DNA of 12,932 nt from Aquirhabdus sp. Lineage in GTDB: Bacteria; Pseudomonadota; Gammaproteobacteria; Pseudomonadales; Moraxellaceae. Within the stretch, counting starts at the first letter, position 1. Every line of letters starts with the position of its first letter. The position numbers were made by a program, and so were the translations under genes. Shown piece after piece: positions 1 to 6,755 of the stretch. The DNA lies in contig JASLGO010000085.1 of NCBI GenBank assembly GCA_030150135.1, positions 1 to 12,932 on the forward strand, in the 5' to 3' direction. The notes beneath the pieces are model-generated. The model made no database searches. It saw only the letters and a list, made by a program, of their open reading frames with translations, and was not told the origin of the DNA.

Positions 1-892
1 TATCCAATGCAGCTCGTGTAGCAAAGTTCAGGTAAGGCGTTGTGTCCGTTAAATTATTCTGGGCATAGAGCGCTAATTGTCCAAGTGCTATCGCAGCATA
101 GATACCTGGGTAGTTTGCAGCAGGTATCGTGGCGTTTGCTGTTGTTGTATACATGTTGAGCGAAGCAATGCTCGTAGGATTATTGAATAATGCAGAAAAA
201 GGAGTTGTTGCAACTGAGCCAAATGATTGGAGCAATTCAGCATTTGCATTAGTCACTTGAATTGCTGTAACTTGGCTGATTAATGGATTATTGAAATCTA
301 CAGTTCCTGATCTGACGAGCGTCCGTTGATAAGCAATTTCACTAAATGGATCAACTTTTATGGTTGAGTTTTGTGTTCCCATTGAGACGAATGCGTGTAA
401 CGGTCGATTAAATGTAGCGGTCGCACCTAATTCATTGTTGAGCATTGGGTCGGTGTATTGGGAAGAACTATCAATTGGTGCTAAGGTCACCATGATGACG
501 TTACCACTTTTTAGATAAGTATTTGGAATCGCAATCACGCCAGAGTTGCTGTTATTTATGGTTGTTTGACCGATTGCAGCTCCTGTTGCAGTGTCTATTA
601 CAGAGACTTTTACATTCTGTAATAGCACAGGGGATTGCACAGTTAAGTTATATGTTGTCGTTGACGTCGAACTATCATTGGTTGATGAAGCGCCTGTCCG
701 CGTGGTTGCATCATTTCCACCACCACAGCCTGTGAGAGCAATACTTATACAAGTCGCAATACTGATTGCGAATACCGAGTTGAAATTTGGTATCATAGAT
801 GTCGGAACGCCACTTTTTGTTGTTTTACGGGTTATAGGTCGAGCTGACTCAGTTACTACACTGGGCTTACGCTGATTTAGTGTCGAAAGCAT
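1..892 (-). CDS. Putative lipoprotein of unknown function, C-terminus cut by window edge
   Basis: A continuous minus-strand reading frame runs from ATG at 892 to the left edge, giving about 297 codons with no stop. The preferred start has a GGGAG ribosome binding site 7 nt upstream. A second in-frame ATG at 796 gives a more ordinary short signal sequence but has no visible RBS. From the first start, a polar basic stretch (residues 1-38) precedes a hydrophobic segment (about 39-53) and a lipobox LTGC with Cys56, followed by GGGN and a Ser/Thr-rich linker. This indicates export and lipid anchoring. Glycine rather than Asp at +2 suggests the outer membrane. The rest is rich in Thr, Asn, Ala and Val and looks like beta-sandwich sequence, then helical repeats near the edge. 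I do not recognise the family. It is divergent from argC. Confidence 0.75.
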   Translation of the reverse strand, partial: MLSTLNQRKPSVVTESARPITRKTTKSGVPTSMIPNFNSVFAISIATCISIALTGCGGGNDATTRTGASSTNDSSTSTTTYNLTVQSPVLLQNVKVSVIDTATGAAIGQTTINNSNSGVIAIPNTYLKSGNVIMVTLAPIDSSSQYTDPMLNNELGATATFNRPLHAFVSMGTQNSTIKVDPFSEIAYQRTLVRSGTVDFNNPLISQVTAIQVTNANAELLQSFGSVATTPFSALFNNPTSIASLNMYTTTANATIPAANYPGIYAAIALGQLALYAQNNLTDTTPYLNFATRAALD

Positions 893-899
893 CCAAGCT

Positions 900-906
900 C
901 TCCCTC
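900..906 (-). promoter_or_regulatory. RBS deciding the start of the lipoprotein gene
   Basis: Read on the minus strand, this is GAGGGAG, with GGGAG lying 7 nt before the ATG at 892. No comparable purine stretch precedes the internal ATG at 796. It therefore supports the longer form with the extended signal-sequence n-region. Confidence 0.55.
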
Positions 907-969
907 ATTGTCCGCGGCGTGACTCAGAAAGAAAGTTTCTAAGTTAAACTACCGCTATGTACTGGTTGT

Positions 970-999
970 ATTTTAGTGTAACTCATTTCCTGAGTGCAA
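970..999 (-). promoter_or_regulatory. Candidate sigma70 promoter for the lipoprotein gene
   Basis: On the minus strand a -35-like TTGCAC (994-999) and a -10-like TAAAAT (970-975) are separated by 18 bp. They lie about 80 bp upstream of the ATG at 892, in the gap divergent to argC. The call rests on sequence match only. Confidence 0.45.
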
Positions 1000-1063
1000 T
1001 TTTGTAATCCAAAATTCCCTTGGGCTACATTAAAGAACAATCTTGACGCTACGTCCACCTCAT

Positions 1064-1091
1064 TTGACAGTTTTATAGATGCTTTTATCCT
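1064..1091 (+). promoter_or_regulatory. Candidate sigma70 promoter for argC
   Basis: A perfect -35 hexamer TTGACA (1064-1069) is followed after 16 bp by TATCCT (1086-1091, 4 of 6 consensus). This gives a leader of roughly 60 nt before the argC ATG. I saw no clear ArgR operator (ARG box) nearby. The rest of the 893-1159 divergent gap shows no gene. Confidence 0.4.
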
Positions 1092-1159
1092 ATCAAACTC
1101 TTATTATTGTCACCATATCCGTTTATCGTCAGATTTAGTCGTATTAAAAAGGTAATAAA

Positions 1160-2287
1160 ATGAAGCCTCATCAAGATTCGCTGCCAATTCCATCACAAAA
1201 TTTGTCAACAGAAAAAAAATCACAAAAAATTTCTGTCGGGATTGTGGGAGGAACTGGGTATACAGGTGTTGAGTTGGTTCGTTTGTTAGTTCGCCATCCT
1301 TCCGCTGAGATTCGGGTGCTCACATCGCGGACAGAAGCAGGCGCGCGCGTTGATGCGATGTTTCCAAGCTTGCGTGGATTAACCGATTTGAAATTCAGTG
1401 CAAATGCGGCAGATGAGCTCGCAGACTGTGATGTCGTTTTCTTTGCTACGCCACATGGTGTTGCAATGAGCCAAGCTCGCGAATTGCTTGCACAAAATAC
1501 AAAAATTATTGATTTGGCGGCGGATTTCCGTTTGCAAGATACGGCCGAGTTTGAAAAGTGGTACGGTATGCCACATTCGTGCCCAGATCTACTTGCTGAG
1601 TCAGTGTATGGCTTGCCAGAAATGAATCGTGAAAAAATCAAGGCTGCGCAGATCATTGGTAATCCTGGTTGTTATCCAACAACTGTTCAGCTCGGCTTAT
1701 TGCCGCTACTCACACAACACACTGCACTGATTGATCCAAACAGCATTATTATCGATGCTAAATCTGGTGTGTCTGGTGCAGGACGTAAAGCCGAGCTGGG
1801 ATTATTATTTACTGAGGCAGGCGATAATTTGAAGGCGTATGCCGTGAAGGGTCATCGTCATCATCCTGAAATTACACAAGGTTTAAAAGCGATGAATGCT
1901 GATGGTGCACATCATCAGGCTTTTGATAAGTTGACTTTTGTGCCACATCTCGTGCCGATGATTCGTGGTATGTTAAGCACGATCTATGTCCGTTTGACGG
2001 ATGCTGGCTGTGCTGCTGATCTACAAGCATTGTTTGAGCAGCAATATGCAAATGAACCATTTGTTGACGTGATGCCTTATGGTAGTTTGCCTGAAACGCG
2101 TTCTGTGCGCGGTTCTAATCATTTGCGGATCGCTTTACATCGACCAAACAATGGTGATTTATTAGTGATTCTAGTGGTGCAAGACAATCTTGTGAAAGGC
2201 GCAGCAGGGCAGGCTGTACAAAACATGAATTTGATGTTTGGGCTGCCTGAGGCAATGGGATTAGATGTAGTACCTCTATTACCTTGA
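1160..2287 (+). CDS. argC: N-acetyl-gamma-glutamyl-phosphate reductase
   Basis: ArgC catalyses the NADPH-dependent reduction of N-acetylglutamyl phosphate to N-acetylglutamate semialdehyde, the third step of arginine biosynthesis, in the cytoplasm. The 375-residue product has the nucleotide-binding motif GGTGYTG (residues 30-36) and the active-site motif GNPGCYPT with catalytic Cys171. It also has GHRHHPEI (231-238), which carries the conserved active-site histidine region, and ATPHG at 96-100. The C-terminal half matches the semialdehyde dehydrogenase dimerisation domain. The start at 1160 has an AAAGG RBS 7 nt upstream, and no in-frame ATG or GTG lies between it and the NAD-binding strand. 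The protein therefore carries a polar extension of about 24 residues that most homologues lack. A coiled-coil membrane protein follows 91 bp downstream. Confidence 0.95.
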   Translation: MKPHQDSLPIPSQNLSTEKKSQKISVGIVGGTGYTGVELVRLLVRHPSAEIRVLTSRTEAGARVDAMFPSLRGLTDLKFSANAADELADCDVVFFATPHGVAMSQARELLAQNTKIIDLAADFRLQDTAEFEKWYGMPHSCPDLLAESVYGLPEMNREKIKAAQIIGNPGCYPTTVQLGLLPLLTQHTALIDPNSIIIDAKSGVSGAGRKAELGLLFTEAGDNLKAYAVKGHRHHPEITQGLKAMNADGAHHQAFDKLTFVPHLVPMIRGMLSTIYVRLTDAGCAADLQALFEQQYANEPFVDVMPYGSLPETRSVRGSNHLRIALHRPNNGDLLVILVVQDNLVKGAAGQAVQNMNLMFGLPEAMGLDVVPLLP

Positions 2288-2303
2288 AATCTTAAAATAC
2301 AGA

Positions 2304-2341
2304 CATGAGCTGATAAATCTGAAAAGTTAAATCAGCTTATG
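2304..2341 (+). other. Inverted repeat (hairpin) between argC and the next gene
   Basis: Positions 2304-2314 pair with 2331-2341 in an 11-bp stem (one G-U pair) around a 16-nt loop. No run of T follows, so it is not a standard intrinsic terminator. It may be an attenuating or mRNA-processing hairpin, a partial terminator, or an operator. Confidence 0.4.
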
Positions 2342-2378
2342 AGATGATGGAGTATGTATTTCAGTGTTGGAAAATAAT

Positions 2379-3137
2379 ATGACAGAAGAAGAACAGTCGT
2401 ATAAAGAAGAACGGTCAGTTCGTCTAGAACGCGATCATCTGTTGATTGCTGCGGGTGTGTTGCTTGTACTCAGTGGATTGTGGCTAGGTTATTTCATCGG
2501 TCATCAGCAAGGGATGAGTGTGATCGGTGCGAGCAAGAGTGACTTAAATAAACTGAATGCAAAAATTGACCAGCAGCAAGCCACATTGGATACATTGACA
2601 CGAACATTGTCAAATACGGTACAAGAACGAGACATCGCGCTGACAACCTCCAAAGGGTTGACCGACACGTTGGCAAAGCAGACAGCCGACCGTGAAATAC
2701 AAGATGCACGATATAAAATTTATCGAGAGCATTTGTTGAGCGTGGGAGGGATGGCTTTAGCATTTCAAAATGTCGCCGTGGTGTCTATTTCTCCATCGGT
2801 ATTTGAGTATCGCATTGATTTAATGCAGCTTCGTCAAAAAAATTCCCCTTCAGTTGGAACGCTTTCAATCCGTTTGATTCAAGGTACTAATATTGTCAAT
2901 GTTCCGTTGGCGAGTAATCGTGTAAATATTACCGATTTTCAAAATTTGACGGGTCGTTGGACGATGCCAGCAGGTTTTACACCTGAGTTTTTAGAGGTAT
3001 CTGCAACAGCAGGTGGGCAATCCGTTATACAACGGTTTGCATGGGAGCGTGGTGCGCAGCAAGCAAGTACTTCACTTGTTGCGGCGCCCAGTCCAGCTGC
3101 CAGTCCAAATATAACAGCACCGAAAGCAGTTTCTTAA
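2379..3137 (+). CDS. Single-pass inner-membrane protein with coiled coil (DUF6776-like)
   Basis: A protein of 252 residues from the ATG at 2379 (weak GGA RBS 7 nt upstream). A GTG at 2364 would add five residues and has GGAG 11 nt upstream. A charged cytoplasmic N-terminus (1-20) precedes one transmembrane helix (about 21-41). A long Gln/Lys/Thr-rich coiled coil follows (about 53-115), then a beta-rich globular domain, and a low-complexity Ala/Ser/Pro tail (about 228-252). The topology suggests N-in with the coiled coil and C-terminal domain in the periplasm. A gene of this layout follows argC in Pseudomonas, from memory, and those proteins are grouped as DUF6776. That assignment is tentative, and no function is known to me. 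Confidence 0.75.
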   Translation: MTEEEQSYKEERSVRLERDHLLIAAGVLLVLSGLWLGYFIGHQQGMSVIGASKSDLNKLNAKIDQQQATLDTLTRTLSNTVQERDIALTTSKGLTDTLAKQTADREIQDARYKIYREHLLSVGGMALAFQNVAVVSISPSVFEYRIDLMQLRQKNSPSVGTLSIRLIQGTNIVNVPLASNRVNITDFQNLTGRWTMPAGFTPEFLEVSATAGGQSVIQRFAWERGAQQASTSLVAAPSPAASPNITAPKAVS

Positions 3138-3380
3138 AGCAGTCTTGAATGTGGAGCAGCTTTGAATGTGGAGTAATGTTGAGTCATGATGAGCCGTAGT
3201 AATCTGATATCACGCCGAGATAAATCTAAAAGATCTACATACAAAACAAATAAGCCTGTGTCTTTTTTTGTCGTTCCTCCTGTCGCATTTTCAGCCTCAG
3301 AGTGGTTTGCTCAATATAGTGCAGAACCTTTTGACTGGCATCATCCCTGCACAATCTCTAAAACATCCCATACTCTGGTC
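3138..3380 (+). other. Leader region of clpS, no supported gene
   Basis: These 243 bp separate the coiled-coil protein gene from the probable clpS start. The frame of clpS stays open upstream to an ATG at 3186 (65 extra codons). The encoded stretch is basic and Ser/Lys-rich with no domain, unlike any ClpS N-terminus I know, so I read it as untranslated. No strong promoter or terminator is evident. Confidence 0.45.
3145..3173. repeat. Short direct repeat, two copies of a 12-mer
   Basis: TTGAATGTGGAG occurs at 3145-3156 and again at 3162-3173, offset by 17 bp, just after the stop codon of the coiled-coil protein gene. It is a small local duplication, possibly from slippage. It could place a regulator site twice on nearly the same helical face, but nothing else supports that. 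Confidence 0.5.
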
Positions 3381-3707
3381 ATGTCTGAACATGATGGAGA
3401 TCATCAAGAGCAACATGAAGGTGATGTCGCAACGGTACTGGAGCTGACAAGACCTCCATTTTACGCAGTGGTCTTGTTTAATGATGATTACACCCCCATG
3501 GAGTTTGTAATACTAGTATTACAACAATACTTTAGTCTGGATCTTGACCGTGCGACCGAAGTGATGTTATCTGTACATTATGAGGGAAAAGGTGTTGCGG
3601 GCGTGTATCCTCGTGATATTGCAGAGACTAAAGCGCAATTAGTGAATCGTCATGCACGTTCGCAAGGTCATCCTTTATTGTGTCAGATCGAGCCACAAGA
3701 GATCTGA
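3381..3707 (+). CDS. clpS: ATP-dependent Clp protease adaptor ClpS
   Basis: ClpS binds N-end-rule substrates (bulky hydrophobic N-terminal residues) and hands them to ClpA for degradation by ClpAP in the cytoplasm. It also redirects ClpA away from other substrates. From the ATG at 3381 the protein has 108 residues, against about 106 in E. coli. The substrate-pocket residues fall at exactly the E. coli positions: Asn34, Asp35, Asp36 in FNDDYTPMEF, and His66 in SVHYEGKG. The AETK motif and the HPLLC end are also conserved. The first 25 residues are an acidic, flexible tail of the sort that enters the ClpA pore. No good Shine-Dalgarno precedes 3381. A longer frame from 3186 (173 codons, GGAG 12 nt upstream) is possible but unlikely. 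clpA lies 193 bp downstream. Confidence 0.92.
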   Translation: MSEHDGDHQEQHEGDVATVLELTRPPFYAVVLFNDDYTPMEFVILVLQQYFSLDLDRATEVMLSVHYEGKGVAGVYPRDIAETKAQLVNRHARSQGHPLLCQIEPQEI

Positions 3708-3844
3708 GTTGTAGTCGATGTTTTGATGAGTTTTTGTTGAGTATTATTGATCCATATAACAGATTAATAATGATTCAAGGATTGAATTTTTATATGTGTT
3801 GGTTCACAGGTGTTGGAACGTTGAAGTACGTGTTAAATCCGTAT

Positions 3845-3873
3845 TTGAATGGCAACAGTTGTCTAACTAAACT
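3845..3873 (+). promoter_or_regulatory. Candidate promoter in the clpS-clpA gap
   Basis: TTGAAT (3845-3850) and TAAACT (3868-3873), separated by 17 bp, lie 27 bp before the clpA start. Each matches 4 of 6 consensus bases. The 193-bp gap (3708-3900) holds no convincing gene and no clear terminator, so clpA may be read both from this site and from clpS. Confidence 0.3.
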
Positions 3874-3900
3874 GCAATTTATGTTGCAAATGAGGTCATT

Positions 3901-6186
3901 ATGCTGAGTCGACATCTCGAAGTTTCTTTGCGTCTTGCTGTGACTATGGCGAGGCAGAAACGTCATGAGTTTTTGACGATTGAGCACTTACTGCTCTCGT
4001 TATTGGAAAATGACTCCGCAGTTAACGCGCTGAAAGCGTGCGGTGCAGACATTCCTGTCTTACGACAAGAGTTGAATGAGTATATTGAGCAAAATACACC
4101 GAAGCTCCCAGCTTCAAGTGAGCAAGCTCCTCATGCAACCGATAGTTTTGATCGTATTCTTCAACGTGCAATTTTTCATGTGCAATCGTCAGGCGGTGGC
4201 AATCGTCCTGTAGAGGGTGCAGATGTTCTGGTTGCTATGTATTCTGAACGCGACAGTCTTGCCGTTTATTTGTTGAAGAAACAGCAAGTCAACCGACTTG
4301 ATCTGACTCAATATCTGTCTCATGGTACACGCAAAGATGAGGACAATTCATTAGACGGTGCTGTAGATAACGAGCAAGAAGAAGAGGCGGCACCAAGTTC
4401 ATCAAAGAGTCCTTTACAACTTTATGCTGTAAATTTGAATGAGCAGGCGGCAGAAGGAAAAACCGATCCACTCATTGGTCGTGAGAAAGAAGTTGAGCGC
4501 GCTGCACAAATTCTAAGCCGTCGCCGTAAAAATAATCCGCTGCTGGTCGGTGATCCAGGTGTGGGTAAAACTTCGATTGCCGAAGGTTTAGCATGGCTTA
4601 TCGTCAATGGAAAAGCACATCAACCGTTAGAGCATGCTGTTGTTTATAGTTTGGATATCGGTTCTCTAATTGCTGGTACAAAGTATCGCGGTGATTTTGA
4701 GAAACGCGTGAAACAATTGCTCGATGAGTTGAAGAAACAACCCAATGCAATTCTGTTTATTGATGAAATTCATATGATTATTGGTGCTGGCTCGTCAATG
4801 GGTAGCACGATGGACGTATCGAATTTGATTAAGCCAGCATTGGCAAACGGCACATTGCGTTGTATCGGTTCGACGACCTATCAAGAGTATCGTCAGGTCT
4901 TTGAAAAAGATCATGCACTGTCACGTCGCTTCCAAAAAGTGGATGTGGTTGAGCCGAGTGTTGCCGATACGATTTCAATTCTGAAAGGTTTACGTTCACG
5001 TTTTGAAGAGTTTCACCATGTGACCTATACCGATGCTGCATTAAGTGCGGCAGCAGAATTGGCTGCAAAGCATATTCAAGAGCGTTTTTTGCCAGATAAG
5101 GCCATTGATGTCGTGGATGAAGCTGGAGCGTTCCAACGCTTGCAGCCAGCCACTGAAGAAAAGAAAGTGATTGATGTTCCTGAGATTGAGGCAATCGTTG
5201 CCAAGATTGCACGAATTCCACCGAAAGCTGTTTCAAGCGATGACAAGAGTGTCTTACAGAATCTTGAGCGTGATTTGAAACGCGTGGTCTTCGGACAGGA
5301 TCAAGCGATTCATGCGTTAGCTGCGGCAATTAAATTGTCGCGTGCAGGTTTGAAAGCACCAGAAAAACCAGTCGGTTCATTTATGTTTGCTGGCCCAACG
5401 GGTGTCGGTAAGACCGAAGTCACACGTCAATTAGCGAATGTATTAGGCATTGAACTGATTCGCTTTGATATGTCTGAATACATGGAACGTCATACGGTTT
5501 CACGTTTGATCGGTGCGCCTCCAGGTTATGTCGGCTTCGATCAAGGTGGATTACTCACTGACGCGATTAACAAGCATCCGCATTGTGTGTTGTTGTTAGA
5601 TGAGGTCGAGAAGGCACATCCAGAAGTCTTTAATTTGCTGTTGCAAGTGATGGATCATGGTACGTTGACTGATAATAATGGTCGTAAAACCGATTTCCGT
5701 CATGTGATTTTGGTTATGACGACCAATATCGGTGCGGAAGTCATCAGTCGTGCGAGCATGGGCTTTACGCAACAAGATCATAGTCATGATAATCAAGAGA
5801 TGATGAAGAAGGCTTTCTCTCCTGAGTTCCGCAATCGTTTGGATGCGGTGATTCAGTTTGCACCATTGCCAACGAGTGTTGTGGACTCAGTCGTTGATAA
5901 ATTCTTGGTTGAGTTGCAAGCGCAATTGGATGATAAGAAGGTGCTGCTTGAAGTCGATGAAGATGCTCGTTTGTGGCTTGCCGAGCGTGGCTATGATCGC
6001 TTAATGGGCGCTCGTCCGATGCAACGTCTGATCCAAGAGGAATTGAAGAAACCTCTAGCGGAGAAGATTTTGTTTGGTGAGTTGGCTGACAATGGCGGCA
6101 CGGTGCGCGTCCATGTCGGTGAGCGTGATGGTAAGTCAGCGCTGGTGCTTGAAGTGGAAAAGCAGAATGAGCCAGAGCCCGCGTAA
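3901..6186 (+). CDS. clpA: ATP-dependent Clp protease ATP-binding subunit ClpA
   Basis: ClpA is the hexameric AAA+ unfoldase that feeds substrates to the ClpP peptidase, with or without ClpS. The 761-residue product (E. coli 758) has the Clp N domain (about 1-142), an acidic Ser-rich linker (about 145-170) and two ATPase modules. D1 has Walker A GDPGVGKT (217-224) and Walker B LFIDEI (285-290). D2 has Walker A GPTGVGKT (498-505) and Walker B LLLDE (564-568). Arg342-Arg343 in LSRRF are the likely D1 arginine-finger region. The ClpP-docking loop that reads IGL in E. coli is MGF here (620-622). There is no ClpB-type middle coiled coil, which separates it from ClpB. GAGG lies 5 nt before the ATG. 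A strong terminator follows. Confidence 0.97.
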   Translation: MLSRHLEVSLRLAVTMARQKRHEFLTIEHLLLSLLENDSAVNALKACGADIPVLRQELNEYIEQNTPKLPASSEQAPHATDSFDRILQRAIFHVQSSGGGNRPVEGADVLVAMYSERDSLAVYLLKKQQVNRLDLTQYLSHGTRKDEDNSLDGAVDNEQEEEAAPSSSKSPLQLYAVNLNEQAAEGKTDPLIGREKEVERAAQILSRRRKNNPLLVGDPGVGKTSIAEGLAWLIVNGKAHQPLEHAVVYSLDIGSLIAGTKYRGDFEKRVKQLLDELKKQPNAILFIDEIHMIIGAGSSMGSTMDVSNLIKPALANGTLRCIGSTTYQEYRQVFEKDHALSRRFQKVDVVEPSVADTISILKGLRSRFEEFHHVTYTDAALSAAAELAAKHIQERFLPDKAIDVVDEAGAFQRLQPATEEKKVIDVPEIEAIVAKIARIPPKAVSSDDKSVLQNLERDLKRVVFGQDQAIHALAAAIKLSRAGLKAPEKPVGSFMFAGPTGVGKTEVTRQLANVLGIELIRFDMSEYMERHTVSRLIGAPPGYVGFDQGGLLTDAINKHPHCVLLLDEVEKAHPEVFNLLLQVMDHGTLTDNNGRKTDFRHVILVMTTNIGAEVISRASMGFTQQDHSHDNQEMMKKAFSPEFRNRLDAVIQFAPLPTSVVDSVVDKFLVELQAQLDDKKVLLEVDEDARLWLAERGYDRLMGARPMQRLIQEELKKPLAEKILFGELADNGGTVRVHVGERDGKSALVLEVEKQNEPEPA

Positions 6187-6212
6187 CAATGTGACTATTA
6201 TTTGATTCGATT

Positions 6213-6248
6213 AAAACAAAAACCCGTCCTTGGATGGGTTTTTTGTTT
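6213..6248 (+). terminator. Intrinsic terminator after clpA
   Basis: The stem CCCGTCC/GGATGGG (6223-6229 with 6232-6238) has a tiny loop. It is extended by A5 (6218-6222) pairing with T (6239-6243), and the T-run continues to 6244. The A-rich left arm means it could also work on the opposite strand. Confidence 0.85.
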
Positions 6249-6291
6249 AATATAGATCAGCATTTAAAGTTTTATGAATATGGAAAAGAGT

Positions 6292-6648
6292 ATGTACACC
6301 ATTTACGGTATCAAAAACTGCAACACGATGAAGAAGGCTTTTACCTTATTAGAGGAACTTGGTATTACCTATACCTTTCATGATTATAAGAAATTAGGCA
6401 TTGATGCAAAGACATTAAAACATTGGATAGATCAGTTAGGTTTGGATTCAGTCATTAATCGCAAGGGAACGACTTGGCGTGCTTTATCTGAATCAGAACA
6501 AGCAACTGCAAGTACTGTGGAAGGCGCAATCGAGTTGATGATGCATAAAACCAGTGTGATTAAGCGACCTATTTTATCGGGTGGTACTGGTGACAATAGT
6601 GTGTTGATCTGTGGTCTGATTGAAGATGAATATCGCAAATTGGCGTAA
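6292..6648 (+). CDS. yffB: ArsC/Spx-family thioredoxin-fold protein (YffB-like)
   Basis: From the ATG at 6292 the protein has 118 residues, the same length as E. coli YffB. It begins with the family's opening strand and motif YGIKNCNTMKKA, with Cys10. IKRPIL (residues 90-95, Arg92) matches the arginine segment that stabilises thiolate intermediates in ArsC-type reductases. Only one N-terminal Cys is present (C-N-T-M, not CXXC). ATGs at 6274 and 6280 would add six or four residues, but GGAAAAGAG supports 6292 with GGA 7 nt upstream. Members are often labelled arsenate reductase or Spx/MgsR, but YffB itself appears glutathione-dependent and its substrate is unknown. It is often next to dapE in other genomes, and that gene is not seen here. 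Confidence 0.88.
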   Translation: MYTIYGIKNCNTMKKAFTLLEELGITYTFHDYKKLGIDAKTLKHWIDQLGLDSVINRKGTTWRALSESEQATASTVEGAIELMMHKTSVIKRPILSGGTGDNSVLICGLIEDEYRKLA

Positions 6649-6671
6649 AAATTAATTGGTATTGTTGGTTT

Positions 6672-6701
6672 CTGACATGGATTGTTGTCAAATTTTATTG
6701 T
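6672..6701 (+). promoter_or_regulatory. Weak candidate promoter before the serine hydrolase
   Basis: CTGACA (6672-6677, 5 of 6) and TATTGT (6696-6701, 4 of 6), with an 18-bp spacer, lie in the 107-bp AT-rich gap before the hydrolase gene. No terminator follows the yffB-like gene, so read-through is equally possible. Confidence 0.28.
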
Positions 6702-6755
6702 TAAATAAGGAAAGTTTAAAAGATACGTTCAAGATTGATCTAAATTAGGAATTTT

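Noticed and set aside
591..875. Plus-strand open frame of 94 codons
   Set aside because: It lies wholly inside the minus-strand lipoprotein frame, which has an RBS, a lipobox and coherent sequence. The plus-strand product shows no domain.
1171..1656. Minus-strand open frame of 161 codons opposite argC
   Set aside because: argC is intact and conserved here. The antisense product is Ser/Cys-rich and has no recognisable features.
3680..3907. Plus-strand frame of 75 codons bridging clpS and clpA
   Set aside because: It overlaps both conserved genes in another frame, lacks an RBS, and has no domain.
4829..5329. Minus-strand open frame of 166 codons opposite clpA
   Set aside because: It lies inside the conserved clpA sequence, and its product is a His/Gln-rich antisense artefact.
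6292..6648. True arsenate reductase (arsC)
   Set aside because: No arsR, arsB or other ars gene is nearby, and the length and motifs match YffB rather than ArsC.
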